Source: an uncultured Pseudomonadota bacterium | Lineage (GTDB): Bacteria; Pseudomonadota; Gammaproteobacteria; Enterobacterales; Succinivibrionaceae | NCBI GenBank assembly: GCA_900317945.1 | Contig: ONIT01000019.1 | Span: forward strand, 1-33,014 | DNA: 33,014 bases | Reading direction: 5' to 3' | Part shown: piece by piece, positions 22,951-30,842 of the stretch | Numbering within the stretch: position 1 is the first letter of the stretch | Layout: each line of letters opens with the position of its first letter | Translations under genes and position numbers: made by a program | Notes under the pieces: model-generated | The model's input: the letters and a program-made list of their open reading frames with translations, nothing else | Told to the model about the DNA's origin: nothing | Database searches by the model: none

Positions 22951-23781
22951 ATGAGACTTAAATTCACCAAAATGCACGGCCTCGGCAACGACTTCATGGT
23001 CGTCGACGCCGTAACCCAGAAGGTCTTCTTCAATCCGGAGCTCATCAGGCGCCTGTCCGACCGGCATTTCGGCATCGGCTTTGACCAGCTCCTCGTGGTC
23101 GAGCCTCCCTATGATCCGGATCAGGACTTCCACTACCGCATCTACAACGCCGACGGCGGCGAGGTGCAGATGTGCGGCAACGGCGCGAGGTGCTTCGCGG
23201 TATTCGTGAGGCAGAAGAGGCTCACCGACAAGAAGGTCCTCCATGTCAGCACCATGGCCGGCCCCATTGTCCTCACCGTTCGCGATGACGAGCAGGTTAC
23301 TGTCAACATGGGCGTCCCTGAGTTCGATCCCGCCAAGATCCCGTTCCGCGCGCGCGAGGAGCAGAAGATGTACATGCTGAGCGCCGCCGGGGAGAACCTC
23401 CTTATGGGCTGCGTCTCGATGGGGAACCCCCACTGCACGATAAAGGTCGATGACGTCGACACCGCTCCGGTCGAGAAAATAGGAAGCGCGCTGCAGTCCT
23501 CAGAGCGCTTCCCGGAGAAGGTCAACGTGGGCTTCATGCAGGTCGTGAGCCGCGGCGAGATAAGGCTCCGCGTCTTCGAACGCGGCGCCGGCGAGACGCT
23601 TGCCTGCGGCACCGGCTCCTGCGGGGCAGTCGCGAACGGCATCAACCAGGGGCTTCTTGACAGCCGGGTAATCGTCCACCTCCGCGGAGGGGATCTGGAC
23701 ATTTCCTGGGAGGGGCGCGGGCATCCTGTGATGATGACCGGTCCGGCGGAGAGCGTCTATGACGGGGAGATAAACATTTGA
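22951..23781 (+). CDS. dapF: Diaminopimelate epimerase
   Basis: This 276-residue enzyme interconverts LL- and meso-diaminopimelate for lysine and peptidoglycan synthesis. It begins [15 protein letters not shown], the usual start. The two catalytic cysteines are C75 ([11 protein letters not shown]) and C219 ([13 protein letters not shown]), and the substrate-binding [14 protein letters not shown] and FERGAGET motifs are present. A longer open frame begins at 22852 inside lysA, but the family N-terminus and SD (ggcagag) fix the start at 22951. Its stop overlaps the TTG start of the next gene by four bases (TTGA), so the two are translationally coupled. Confidence 0.96.
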   Translation: MRLKFTKMHGLGNDFMVVDAVTQKVFFNPELIRRLSDRHFGIGFDQLLVVEPPYDPDQDFHYRIYNADGGEVQMCGNGARCFAVFVRQKRLTDKKVLHVSTMAGPIVLTVRDDEQVTVNMGVPEFDPAKIPFRAREEQKMYMLSAAGENLLMGCVSMGNPHCTIKVDDVDTAPVEKIGSALQSSERFPEKVNVGFMQVVSRGEIRLRVFERGAGETLACGTGSCGAVANGINQGLLDSRVIVHLRGGDLDISWEGRGHPVMMTGPAESVYDGEINI

Positions 23782-24545
23782 GCAGGCGTTCAGGCAGGAA
23801 GCAGTTCCGTGCGGTAATGGTGAGAAAGGAGGTGACCGGCGCCGACGTGCTTCAGTTCCTCCGGCGCAACCCCGGATTCCTCACCGAGCACGCCGCTGAG
23901 ATCGATCTCCCCTACGCCGACAGCGACGACGGCACCGTCTCGGTCTCCCGCATCAGGCAGGAGGCGATGAGAAAGCAGATCAGCTCGCTTTCGGAGTCGC
24001 TCTCCGACACCCGCGACATCGCTGAGGGCAACCAGGAGATCGCGGACATCTTCTTCAGGATCTGCCGGGCGGTCATCGGCGCGGAGAGCGTTGGGGAGCT
24101 CAGCAGCATAGTCAATGAGACCTGCCGCACCGAGCTCCTCATCCCGAACTCGGCAGTCCTCGCGAACGGCGGGCGCTCTGCGCCGAGGAGCGAGCCAGAC
24201 CGCAGGTTCTTCCTCTCCGGGGACATCTTCGAGGGCCTCATGGAGAGCTCCATGAGCGGGCTCAGGGTAAACCTGGGGCCGGTTCGCTCCGAGGCTGAGG
24301 CAGAGCTCTTCTTCGGCGAGTATGCCCCGATGATCAGGTCGCGCGCGCTGGTGCTCCTCGGCGCTGACGGAAAGGACGGCATCGCTGCCTTCGGGCACGG
24401 CGATCCTGACCATTACAACATGTCGCTCGGCACCGAGCTCCTCGAGGGGCTGACGGGCTTCATCGGCGCGGCGCTCGCTAAGCTCGTTGACCAGGGGCGC
24501 GACGCCGAGGGGCGGGCCATCGCGCCGATCAGCGTCGTGGAGTAG
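23778..24545 (+). CDS. DUF484 family protein (YigA-like)
   Basis: This 255-residue protein belongs to the DUF484 family, recognised by [24 protein letters not shown], the following [18 protein letters not shown] segment, the GAF-like middle ([16 protein letters not shown]-type region, 150-200) and [36 protein letters not shown]. It always sits next to xerC in Gammaproteobacteria and its role is unknown. The TTG start (23778) overlaps the dapF stop and has ggggag seven bases upstream. A perfect anti-16S sequence (aaggaggtga) lies inside the gene at about 23826-23835, after the proposed start, with no suitable start codon close behind, so I keep the TTG. An in-frame ATG at 23817 is an alternative. 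Confidence 0.85.
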   Translation: MSRRSGRKQFRAVMVRKEVTGADVLQFLRRNPGFLTEHAAEIDLPYADSDDGTVSVSRIRQEAMRKQISSLSESLSDTRDIAEGNQEIADIFFRICRAVIGAESVGELSSIVNETCRTELLIPNSAVLANGGRSAPRSEPDRRFFLSGDIFEGLMESSMSGLRVNLGPVRSEAEAELFFGEYAPMIRSRALVLLGADGKDGIAAFGHGDPDHYNMSLGTELLEGLTGFIGAALAKLVDQGRDAEGRAIAPISVVE

Positions 24546-24555
24546 GAGAGGGGCC

Positions 24556-25494
24556 ATGAGCGGATTTCAGGAGGAGACTGACGCTTTCCTCAGGCAGCTC
24601 AGCGCAGGGAACGGTAGGAGCGATGTAACAGTCGCTGACTACCGCGAGTCGCTCTCCATTGCCGCTGAAATCTTCACCCAGATGGGCCTTTCCTCTTTCC
24701 TTTCAGTAAGGCCTGATGACGCGAGGCTCCTTATCCTGAAGCTGGGCTCCAGCGGGAGCGGCCACGCGGCCGCCACGGTGAGGAGCCGCGTCTCAGCGCT
24801 CCGGAGCCTCTACTCCTGGGCGGTGGGGAAGGGGCTCATCGCCTCGGATCCTACCGAGGGAATAAGGCTCCCAAAGATCCCCAAGCGCATTCCCCACACG
24901 CTCACGCCTGACGAGATGAACTCGCTCCTGGACTACGGCGATCCCGCGGATCTCAACCCGGCGGATCTCCGCGACCGCGCCGCCTTCGAGCTCTTCTACT
25001 CCTCGGGGCTCCGCCTTTCGGAGCTCGCCGGGCTCAGCCTCGCTGACATTGATCTCCGGGGGCTTTCGGTGAGGGTCATAGGAAAGGGGAACAAGGAGCG
25101 CATCGTCCCTGTGACGAAGACCGCGCGCGAGGCGATAGAGGACTACCTCCCGCTACGGGAGAAAATCCTCGCGGAGCGCGGCTGCCCTGAGGAGACGGCG
25201 CTCTTCGTGAGCCGCCTCGGGCGGAGGATCTCCACAAGGGAGATTGAGAAGCGCCTTAAGCTCCTCGCGGAGAGGCAGGGCATGGAACATCCGGTGCATC
25301 CCCATATGCTCCGCCACTCCTTCGCGACGCACCTCCTGCAGTCATCCGGGAACATCAGGGCAGTGCAGGAGCTCCTGGGGCACGAGAACCTCTCCACGAC
25401 CCAGATCTACACCGACACTGACCTCTCCTATATCATGCGCGTCTATGACAGCGCACATCCCCACGCGAGGAGGAAGCCGGGGGATGACGCATGA
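24556..25494 (+). CDS. xerC: Tyrosine recombinase XerC
   Basis: This 312-residue site-specific recombinase resolves chromosome dimers at dif with XerD. An N-terminal SAM-like core-binding domain (about 1-95) is followed by the catalytic domain with R153 (GLRLSEL), K177 (VIGKGNKER), H250 and R253 (HPHMLRHSFATHLL), H276 (LLGHENLSTTQ) and nucleophile Y285 (QIYT). This is a complete catalytic set. The ATG at 24556 has gagaggggc directly before it; a longer open frame from 24487 overlaps DUF484 and is rejected. Its place after dapF and DUF484 and before a YigB-like gene identifies it as XerC rather than XerD or an integrase. The stop overlaps the next start by four bases (ATGA). Confidence 0.94.
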   Translation: MSGFQEETDAFLRQLSAGNGRSDVTVADYRESLSIAAEIFTQMGLSSFLSVRPDDARLLILKLGSSGSGHAAATVRSRVSALRSLYSWAVGKGLIASDPTEGIRLPKIPKRIPHTLTPDEMNSLLDYGDPADLNPADLRDRAAFELFYSSGLRLSELAGLSLADIDLRGLSVRVIGKGNKERIVPVTKTAREAIEDYLPLREKILAERGCPEETALFVSRLGRRISTREIEKRLKLLAERQGMEHPVHPHMLRHSFATHLLQSSGNIRAVQELLGHENLSTTQIYTDTDLSYIMRVYDSAHPHARRKPGDDA

Positions 25495-26219
25495 TTTTCT
25501 ACCGTTCTCCCAGGATGTTCCGGGCAGTTACGCTCGACCTCGATGACACGCTCTATGACAACCATCCGGTTATAGCGCGCGCCGAGGATCTCTTCATGGA
25601 GTACCTCACCGGGCGCTTCAGCGCGCTCGGGAGCTTCTCATGGCAGCAGTACGGCGACATAAGATCCTGGCTCTATGAGCTTGATCCGCTCCTTCACTGC
25701 GACGTGAGCCTCGCGAGGCTTGAGATCGTGAGAAAGGCTCTTCTTCTCCATGGAGCATCTGAAAGCGAGGCCGCGGAGGGCGCGGCGGAGGCGCTCTCCT
25801 GGTTCGTAAAGGTGAGGTCTGACTTCCGCGTGCCGGAGAAGAGCATTGAGACCGTGCGGAAAATTGCATCGGCAATCCCAACGGCGGCGCTTACGAACGG
25901 CAATGTCGACTATACCGTGATAGGGCTTAAGGGGATCTTCCGGACGGTCGTGAGGTCGGGGCGCAACGTGCCCCCGAAGCCCCACCGCGCGATGTTTGAC
26001 GAGGCTGCGCAGCGCCTTGGCGTCAGGACCTCTGAGATCCTCCACGTGGGGGACGATCCGGTAACCGATGTAAAAGGCGCCTTGAACGCGGGGTGCCTCA
26101 CGGCGATGTTCGCCTTCCTCCCTGAGTACAGGAACGTCTCGCGCTGCACCATTCTTCCCGATATCTCGCTCTCATCGCTTGATGAGGTACTGGAGCTCAT
26201 AAAAGCATATGGATCTTGA
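25491..26219 (+). CDS. HAD-superfamily phosphatase, YigB-like
   Basis: This 242-residue haloacid dehalogenase-type hydrolase has motif I LDLDDTLYD with nucleophile D16 and acid/base D18, a helical cap (about 25-115), motif II LTNGN, motif III lysine in PPKPHRAMF, and motif IV HVGDDPVTDVKGA. In E. coli the gene in this position is yigB, which dephosphorylates the riboflavin intermediate 5-amino-6-(5-phosphoribitylamino)uracil and FMN. Position and family support the same role, but substrate range cannot be read from sequence. The ATG overlaps the xerC stop; the gene overlaps uvrD by 11 bases at its end. I leave the symbol blank because YigB identity rests mainly on position. Confidence 0.88.
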   Translation: MIFYRSPRMFRAVTLDLDDTLYDNHPVIARAEDLFMEYLTGRFSALGSFSWQQYGDIRSWLYELDPLLHCDVSLARLEIVRKALLLHGASESEAAEGAAEALSWFVKVRSDFRVPEKSIETVRKIASAIPTAALTNGNVDYTVIGLKGIFRTVVRSGRNVPPKPHRAMFDEAAQRLGVRTSEILHVGDDPVTDVKGALNAGCLTAMFAFLPEYRNVSRCTILPDISLSSLDEVLELIKAYGS

Positions 26220-28515
26220 AAACGTCGTCGAATCCCTCAATGACCGCCAGAAGGAGGCTGTTACCGCCGACCGGACCAACCTTCTCGTGTACGCTGGCGC
26301 GGGCTCCGGCAAGACCCGCGTGCTCGTGAGCAGGATTGCCTGGCTCATCGCCGTCGAGAACGTGATGAAGCGGGAAATCATGGCCGTAACCTTCACCAAC
26401 AAGGCCGCGGGCGAGATCCGCGAGAGGCTCGCGAGGATGCTTGACGAGCCGGTGCCCCGCTACATGTGGGTCGGCACCTTCCACTCGCTCTGCGCGAGGT
26501 TCCTCAGGGAGAACGCTGACCGGGCGGGGCTCAGGAAGACCTTCCCGATCTACGACGAGTCGGACCAGAAAAGCCTCGTGAAGCGGCTCCTCAAGGAGCG
26601 CGGCCTGAACCAGAAGGAGTTCGCGCCGAGGGAGGTGCTCTCCTTCATCGAGGGCTGCAAGGGCAGGGGCGAGAGGGCTGACGACGTTAAGCTTGAGCCC
26701 TGGCAGATGCAGAAGCAGTACTACCCCTGCCTGCTCGAGATCTACCGCGGCTACGAGAACGCGCTGAAGCGCAGCGGCGCCTGCGACTACACCGAGCTCC
26801 TCCTCAGGACCTTCGAGGTCCTCAGGGACGACGCTGAGACCCGGGAGATGATGCAGCGCCACTTCTCCGAAATCCTCATCGACGAGTTCCAGGACACCTC
26901 CACCCTGCAGTTCCGCCTCGTAAGGCTCCTCGCGGGGCCTGACTGCCACGTCACGGCCGTCGGAGACGATGACCAGTCCATCTACGGCTGGAGGGGCGCG
27001 GATTTCCGCAACATCATGAACTTCCCGAAGGAGTTCAGCCCGGTGAAGGTCGTAACGCTTGATCAGAACTACCGCTCCACGGGCAACATCCTCACCGCGG
27101 CGAACAGCGTCATCAGGAACAATAAGGCGCGCTCGCCCAAGAAGCTCTGGACCGCCGCCGGCGCCGGCGAGCAGGTGAAGTTCTTCGAGCTCCCGGACGG
27201 CGCCGGCGAGGCGGACTTCATCGTCTCGACCATCAGGGATCTCAGGGACTCCGGCGAGGCTGGGCGCTACAGCGACTTCGCCATCCTCTACCGCGGCAAC
27301 GCGCAGTCGCGCGAGCTCGAGCAGGCCATGGTGGAGAAGGGCATTCCCTACCGCATCTACGGGGGACTCCGCTTCTATGACCGCCAGGAGGTGAAGGACG
27401 CCCTCGCCTACCTCTCGCTGGTAGCTGACCTCTCAAACGACGCCGCGTTCTCCAGGGTGGTGAACCTGCCTCCCCGCGGGATAGGCGCCAAGACCCTTGA
27501 GACCATACAGATGGCCGCGGAGAAGAGGGGCGGCACGCTCGCGGGCGCGGCGCGCTTCGCGGTTGACAACAGCATCATCACCGGACGGTCCGGGCAGGGG
27601 CTCGCCTCCTTCCTCAGCCTCATTGAGAATATGAGGAGCGGCATCGAGGGGAAGCTCCTCCCCGACGCCATCCGCTATGTGGTCGAGAGCTCCGGGCTCA
27701 TGGAGTACTACGGCGCGGCCGACGAGAAGGAGAAGAAGGGCTTCTCGGAGGCAAGGACCGACAACCTCGAGGAGCTCGTCAACTCCGTCGGCGACTTCAG
27801 CTTTGACGATGCCGCCTCGGACGCGGGCGGCACCGAGGAGCTGCAGGAGACGCCCCGCGGCGTGAGGGCCGTTGAGTTCTACCTGGGGCAGATCCTCCTC
27901 AACTTCGGCGAGCGCACCGAGGCGAAGGACGGCGACGCGGTGCAGCTCATGACCATGCACTCCTCGAAGGGCCTGGAGTTCCCGGTGGTGTTCATCGCCG
28001 GGTTCGAGGCGGGGCTCTTCCCCTCGGATCGCGCGGCGGACAGCCCGAACGGCCTTGAGGAGGAGAGGCGCCTCTGCTACGTCGCCATGACCAGGGCCAG
28101 GAAGCAGCTCTACCTCTCCTGCGCGGCGAGGCGCTCCCTTTACGGCGGCATGCAGCAGAGCGGCGAGCCCAGCATGTTCATCCGGGAAATCGACCCCTCA
28201 TGCATCAGGATCATGCGCACCGAGCGCGGCGGCGTGCTCTCAAGATCGGTGGGAAGCGGGCTCGTTCCCCCGGACAGGCCGAAGACCGGGGTAACGCTCC
28301 ACACCGAGAGCAACCTCTTCCTCGAGAACCTCAAAAAGGTCACGGCGCTCCGCCCGGGTAACCGCGTCAGGCACCAGAAGTTCGGCATGGGCACCGTGGT
28401 CGGCTTCGTGGGCGAGGGGAAGCGCGTGCAGATCAAGATCCAGTTCGACGATGACCGCTGCCGTGTCCTCCTTGCCATAGTAACGAAGCTCGAGAAGGTC
28501 GCCGACGAGGCCTGA
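26209..28515 (+). CDS. uvrD: DNA helicase II (UvrD)
   Basis: This 768-residue superfamily 1A helicase acts in nucleotide excision and mismatch repair. Motifs in order are Q-motif LNDRQKEAV, Walker A AGAGSGKT (29-36), Ia VTFTNKAAGEI, Ib TFHSLCARFLR, II IDEFQDTS (D225-E226), III GDDDQSIYGWRGA, IV LDQNYRST, V LMTMHSSKGLEFPVV and VI YVAMTRARKQLYL. The 2B domain lies between. The C-terminal tail, GNRVRHQKFGMGTVVGF...KIQFDD, is the UvrD/PcrA Tudor-like RNA-polymerase-binding element. This favours UvrD over Rep. The last 24 codons recur as a scar at 30553-30624, which shows the 3' end was included in a later duplication. Confidence 0.95.
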   Translation: MDLENVVESLNDRQKEAVTADRTNLLVYAGAGSGKTRVLVSRIAWLIAVENVMKREIMAVTFTNKAAGEIRERLARMLDEPVPRYMWVGTFHSLCARFLRENADRAGLRKTFPIYDESDQKSLVKRLLKERGLNQKEFAPREVLSFIEGCKGRGERADDVKLEPWQMQKQYYPCLLEIYRGYENALKRSGACDYTELLLRTFEVLRDDAETREMMQRHFSEILIDEFQDTSTLQFRLVRLLAGPDCHVTAVGDDDQSIYGWRGADFRNIMNFPKEFSPVKVVTLDQNYRSTGNILTAANSVIRNNKARSPKKLWTAAGAGEQVKFFELPDGAGEADFIVSTIRDLRDSGEAGRYSDFAILYRGNAQSRELEQAMVEKGIPYRIYGGLRFYDRQEVKDALAYLSLVADLSNDAAFSRVVNLPPRGIGAKTLETIQMAAEKRGGTLAGAARFAVDNSIITGRSGQGLASFLSLIENMRSGIEGKLLPDAIRYVVESSGLMEYYGAADEKEKKGFSEARTDNLEELVNSVGDFSFDDAASDAGGTEELQETPRGVRAVEFYLGQILLNFGERTEAKDGDAVQLMTMHSSKGLEFPVVFIAGFEAGLFPSDRAADSPNGLEEERRLCYVAMTRARKQLYLSCAARRSLYGGMQQSGEPSMFIREIDPSCIRIMRTERGGVLSRSVGSGLVPPDRPKTGVTLHTESNLFLENLKKVTALRPGNRVRHQKFGMGTVVGFVGEGKRVQIKIQFDDDRCRVLLAIVTKLEKVADEA

Positions 28516-28546
28516 TTTCACATCTCTATGACACATACTGCCCTTT

Positions 28547-28571
28547 AGGGCGTTCCCTGGCGCCGGTTTTT
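28547..28571 (+). terminator. Intrinsic terminator after uvrD
   Basis: AGGG-cgtt-CCCT is followed by ggcgccgg and TTTTT (28567-28571). The homologous copy at 30655 has a better stem, so this is a slightly decayed version. Confidence 0.45.
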
Positions 28572-28723
28572 GATCTGCATCATGTTCAGGATGCGGAGGC
28601 CGGCGCATACTCCTCCTGCAAGCTCAAAAGCGTCCGCTCCGGCATGCTCCCTCTTCATGCAGCATGAAGTCAGGGGGAGGCCCGGCGGTTCCTTCCATAA
28701 TTTCTGAGAGAGGAGAGAAAACC

Positions 28724-30424
28724 ATGAATGACAGCAGCTTTTCGGAAAAGCCCTCTTTTGCGGGCATCCTGTTCCCGGGCTCCGATGAGATGCGCCATCC
28801 CGTCTTTACCGTGAAGTGGGAGATGAGGAAGGAGGGCGCCGGGAGCGGTGACGCGGCTGAGAGCCTCGCGAAGGGCGAGAAGTGCTTTGACGGCAGTGGC
28901 GCGCTCCAGGATTACGAGAGGGCCGCGGAGTGGTTCAGGAAGGCTGCGGATCTGGGCAGCGCCAGGGCCTGCTGCTACCTCGGCGGCATGTACAGTGCCG
29001 GGCTCGGCGTGAGGGAGGATCCGGAGGAGGCCGCCAGATGGTTCGGGAAGGCCGCCGATCTCGGAGACGCTATGGCGCAGAGCAGCCTCGGATACCTGTA
29101 CCTCACCGGACAGGGCGTAAAGAAGGATGAGAAGGCGGCGCTCGGCTGGTACCTGAAGGCCGCGGAGCAGGGCCTTCCGCAGGCAGAGGCCGCAGCAGGC
29201 GGCATGTACGCCCTCGGACTCGGGGTGAGGCAGGATTACGCGGAGTCCGTAAAGTGGTACCTGAAGGCCGCGGCAAAGGGCTACGCTCCCGCGGAGGCCG
29301 TCATGGGCCACAGGTACCGCACCGGGCATGGCGTCACCGCTGATTACGCGGAGTCCGTGAGGTGGTTCAGGAAGGCCGCGGAGCATGGCAGCACTGACGC
29401 GGAGCACTGCCTAGGGGAGATGTACCGTGACGGAAGCGGAGTGAGCCAGGATTACGCTGAGTCGTTTTCCTGGTTCAGTAAGGCCGCGGAGAAGGGCTGG
29501 GCGCCCGCCGAGCACGCGCTCGGGGAGCTGTACCGCTTCGGGCACGGCGTACCTGAGGATCATGAAAAGGCCGCGGAGTGGTTCAGGAAGGCCGCCGAGC
29601 AGGGGCATGACGAGGCGCAGTACTGCCTCGGCGACATGTACTCCCTGGGGCTCGGCGTCCCGTATGACATGAAGGAGGCCGTGAGGTGGTTCCGGAAATC
29701 GGCCGAGCAGGGCTACGTGCCTGCCGAGCACAACCTCGGCGAGCTCCTGTATACCGGGAACGGCGTGAAGCAGGATTACAGCGAGGCGCTTGCCTGGTTC
29801 AGGAAGGCTGCCGCGGAAGGCTACGCGCTTGCCGAGAACAGCCTCGGCTGCATGTACATGGGCGGAGAGGGCGTCAGCCAGGATTTTGCCAAGGCAGCTG
29901 AGCTGTTCCGGAAGGCAAACAGCCATGGCTACGCGAAGGCAGCGCTCAATCTCTCCTCGCTCTACGGCAGCCAGGACTGGCCGGGGCATGATCCCGCGGA
30001 GGCTGACAGATGGCTCCGGACCGCCGCGGAGCAGGGGGTCGCGTACGCGCAGTACAGCCTTGCGGTGATGAGCTACAGGGGCCTTGGCGTGCCGCAGGAT
30101 TACAGTGAGGCCCTGAAATGGGCGCTGAAGGCCGCTGAGCAGGAGTATGCCGATGCGGAGAGCATGATAGGCTATATGTACCGTTCAGGGACCGGCGTCA
30201 GGAAGGATCCCCGGGAGGCGGTGAGATGGCTCAGGAAAGCAGCGGAGCACGGGGAGCCTGCCTCGCAGTACAACCTCGGCATGAGCTGCATGAAGGGAGA
30301 CGGAGTCAGCAAGGATGTCAGGGAAGGGCTCGGCTGGATGATGAAGGCCGCGGCGCGGGGATTTCCGCCGGCAGTGTCATTTATAAGCGGAATCAGCGGC
30401 GGAGCGGAGAACGAGAAGTCCTGA
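28724..30424 (+). CDS. Sel1-repeat protein 1
   Basis: This 566-residue protein has about 14 Sel1-like repeats (TPR-related helical hairpins of 36 residues, pattern AxxxLGxMYxxGxGVxxDYxEAxxWFRKAAEQG) from about residue 45 to the end. The first 30 residues form a separate head (GILFPGSDEM..PVFTVKW) that is conserved in the second copy. No signal peptide is present, so it is probably cytoplasmic or exported by another route. Sel1 proteins act as protein-interaction scaffolds and their partners are not predictable. The ATG at 28724 has gagaggagag in front and agrees with the start of the paralogue; an in-frame ATG at 28664 lacks such support. It lies 208 bases after uvrD and probably has its own promoter. 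Confidence 0.88.
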   Translation: MNDSSFSEKPSFAGILFPGSDEMRHPVFTVKWEMRKEGAGSGDAAESLAKGEKCFDGSGALQDYERAAEWFRKAADLGSARACCYLGGMYSAGLGVREDPEEAARWFGKAADLGDAMAQSSLGYLYLTGQGVKKDEKAALGWYLKAAEQGLPQAEAAAGGMYALGLGVRQDYAESVKWYLKAAAKGYAPAEAVMGHRYRTGHGVTADYAESVRWFRKAAEHGSTDAEHCLGEMYRDGSGVSQDYAESFSWFSKAAEKGWAPAEHALGELYRFGHGVPEDHEKAAEWFRKAAEQGHDEAQYCLGDMYSLGLGVPYDMKEAVRWFRKSAEQGYVPAEHNLGELLYTGNGVKQDYSEALAWFRKAAAEGYALAENSLGCMYMGGEGVSQDFAKAAELFRKANSHGYAKAALNLSSLYGSQDWPGHDPAEADRWLRTAAEQGVAYAQYSLAVMSYRGLGVPQDYSEALKWALKAAEQEYADAESMIGYMYRSGTGVRKDPREAVRWLRKAAEHGEPASQYNLGMSCMKGDGVSKDVREGLGWMMKAAARGFPPAVSFISGISGGAENEKS

Positions 30425-30552
30425 CCTGATCTCAGGATGCGTCTGCGGCCGGCTTCTAGAGAGCATCCTGCAGAGGCCGGCGTAACATGTTTCAGTACCT
30501 TTCAGGAGGGGCCATGAAAGTCTCCTCCTTCCTCACCGGAGTTCCAGTCCGG

Positions 30553-30624
30553 TTCGGTGATGACCGCTGCCGGGTGCTCCCTGCCATCGTAACAAAGCCC
30601 GGGAAAGCCGCCGGCGAGGCCTGA
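30553..30624 (+). pseudogene. Duplicated 3' end of uvrD (24 codons)
   Basis: The frame FGDDRCRVLPAIVTK, then PGKAAGEA and stop, matches the end of UvrD (FDDDRCRVLLAIVTK, then LEKVADEA) at 17 of 23 residues with no indel. Sequence after the stop also matches the uvrD downstream region. It is a scar of a segmental duplication and cannot be expressed as a helicase. Confidence 0.85.
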
Positions 30625-30654
30625 TTTTTACCTTCCAATGACACATACCGCCAT

Positions 30655-30681
30655 CCAGGGCGTTCCCTGGCGCAGTTTTTT
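30655..30681 (+). terminator. Intrinsic terminator (copy of the uvrD terminator)
   Basis: CCAGGG-cgtt-CCCTGG forms a 6-bp stem, then cgcag and TTTTTT (30676-30681). It is the duplicated counterpart of 28547-28571 and would end transcription from sel1 copy 1. Confidence 0.6.
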
Positions 30682-30842
30682 GATCTGTGTCATTTTCGTT
30701 ATGCGGCGGCCGGCGCATACTCCTTCCGCAAGCCAGAAGAGCGGCATGGACGCCCAGGCATGATCCCGCAGCTTATGAAAGCAGAAGGCACGGGGGAGCC
30801 GGGCGTCCCTGCCATTGAGAAATGAGAGAGGAGAAAGAGAGC

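Larger units (their letters stand above)
30425..30842. other. Spacer between the Sel1 genes: copy of the uvrD-sel1 junction
   Basis: The first 115 bases hold an inverted repeat AGGATGC...GCATCCT (about 30436-30475) with GGCCGGC arms but no T tract. From about 30545 on, the DNA parallels the uvrD 3' end and the uvrD-sel1 spacer, including gcatactcct and the gagagaggagaaa SD region before the ATG. Confidence 0.65.

Noticed and set aside
24487-24555. N-terminal extension of XerC by 23 residues
   Set aside because: It overlaps the end of DUF484 in another frame and lacks an SD; the ATG at 24556 has a good one.
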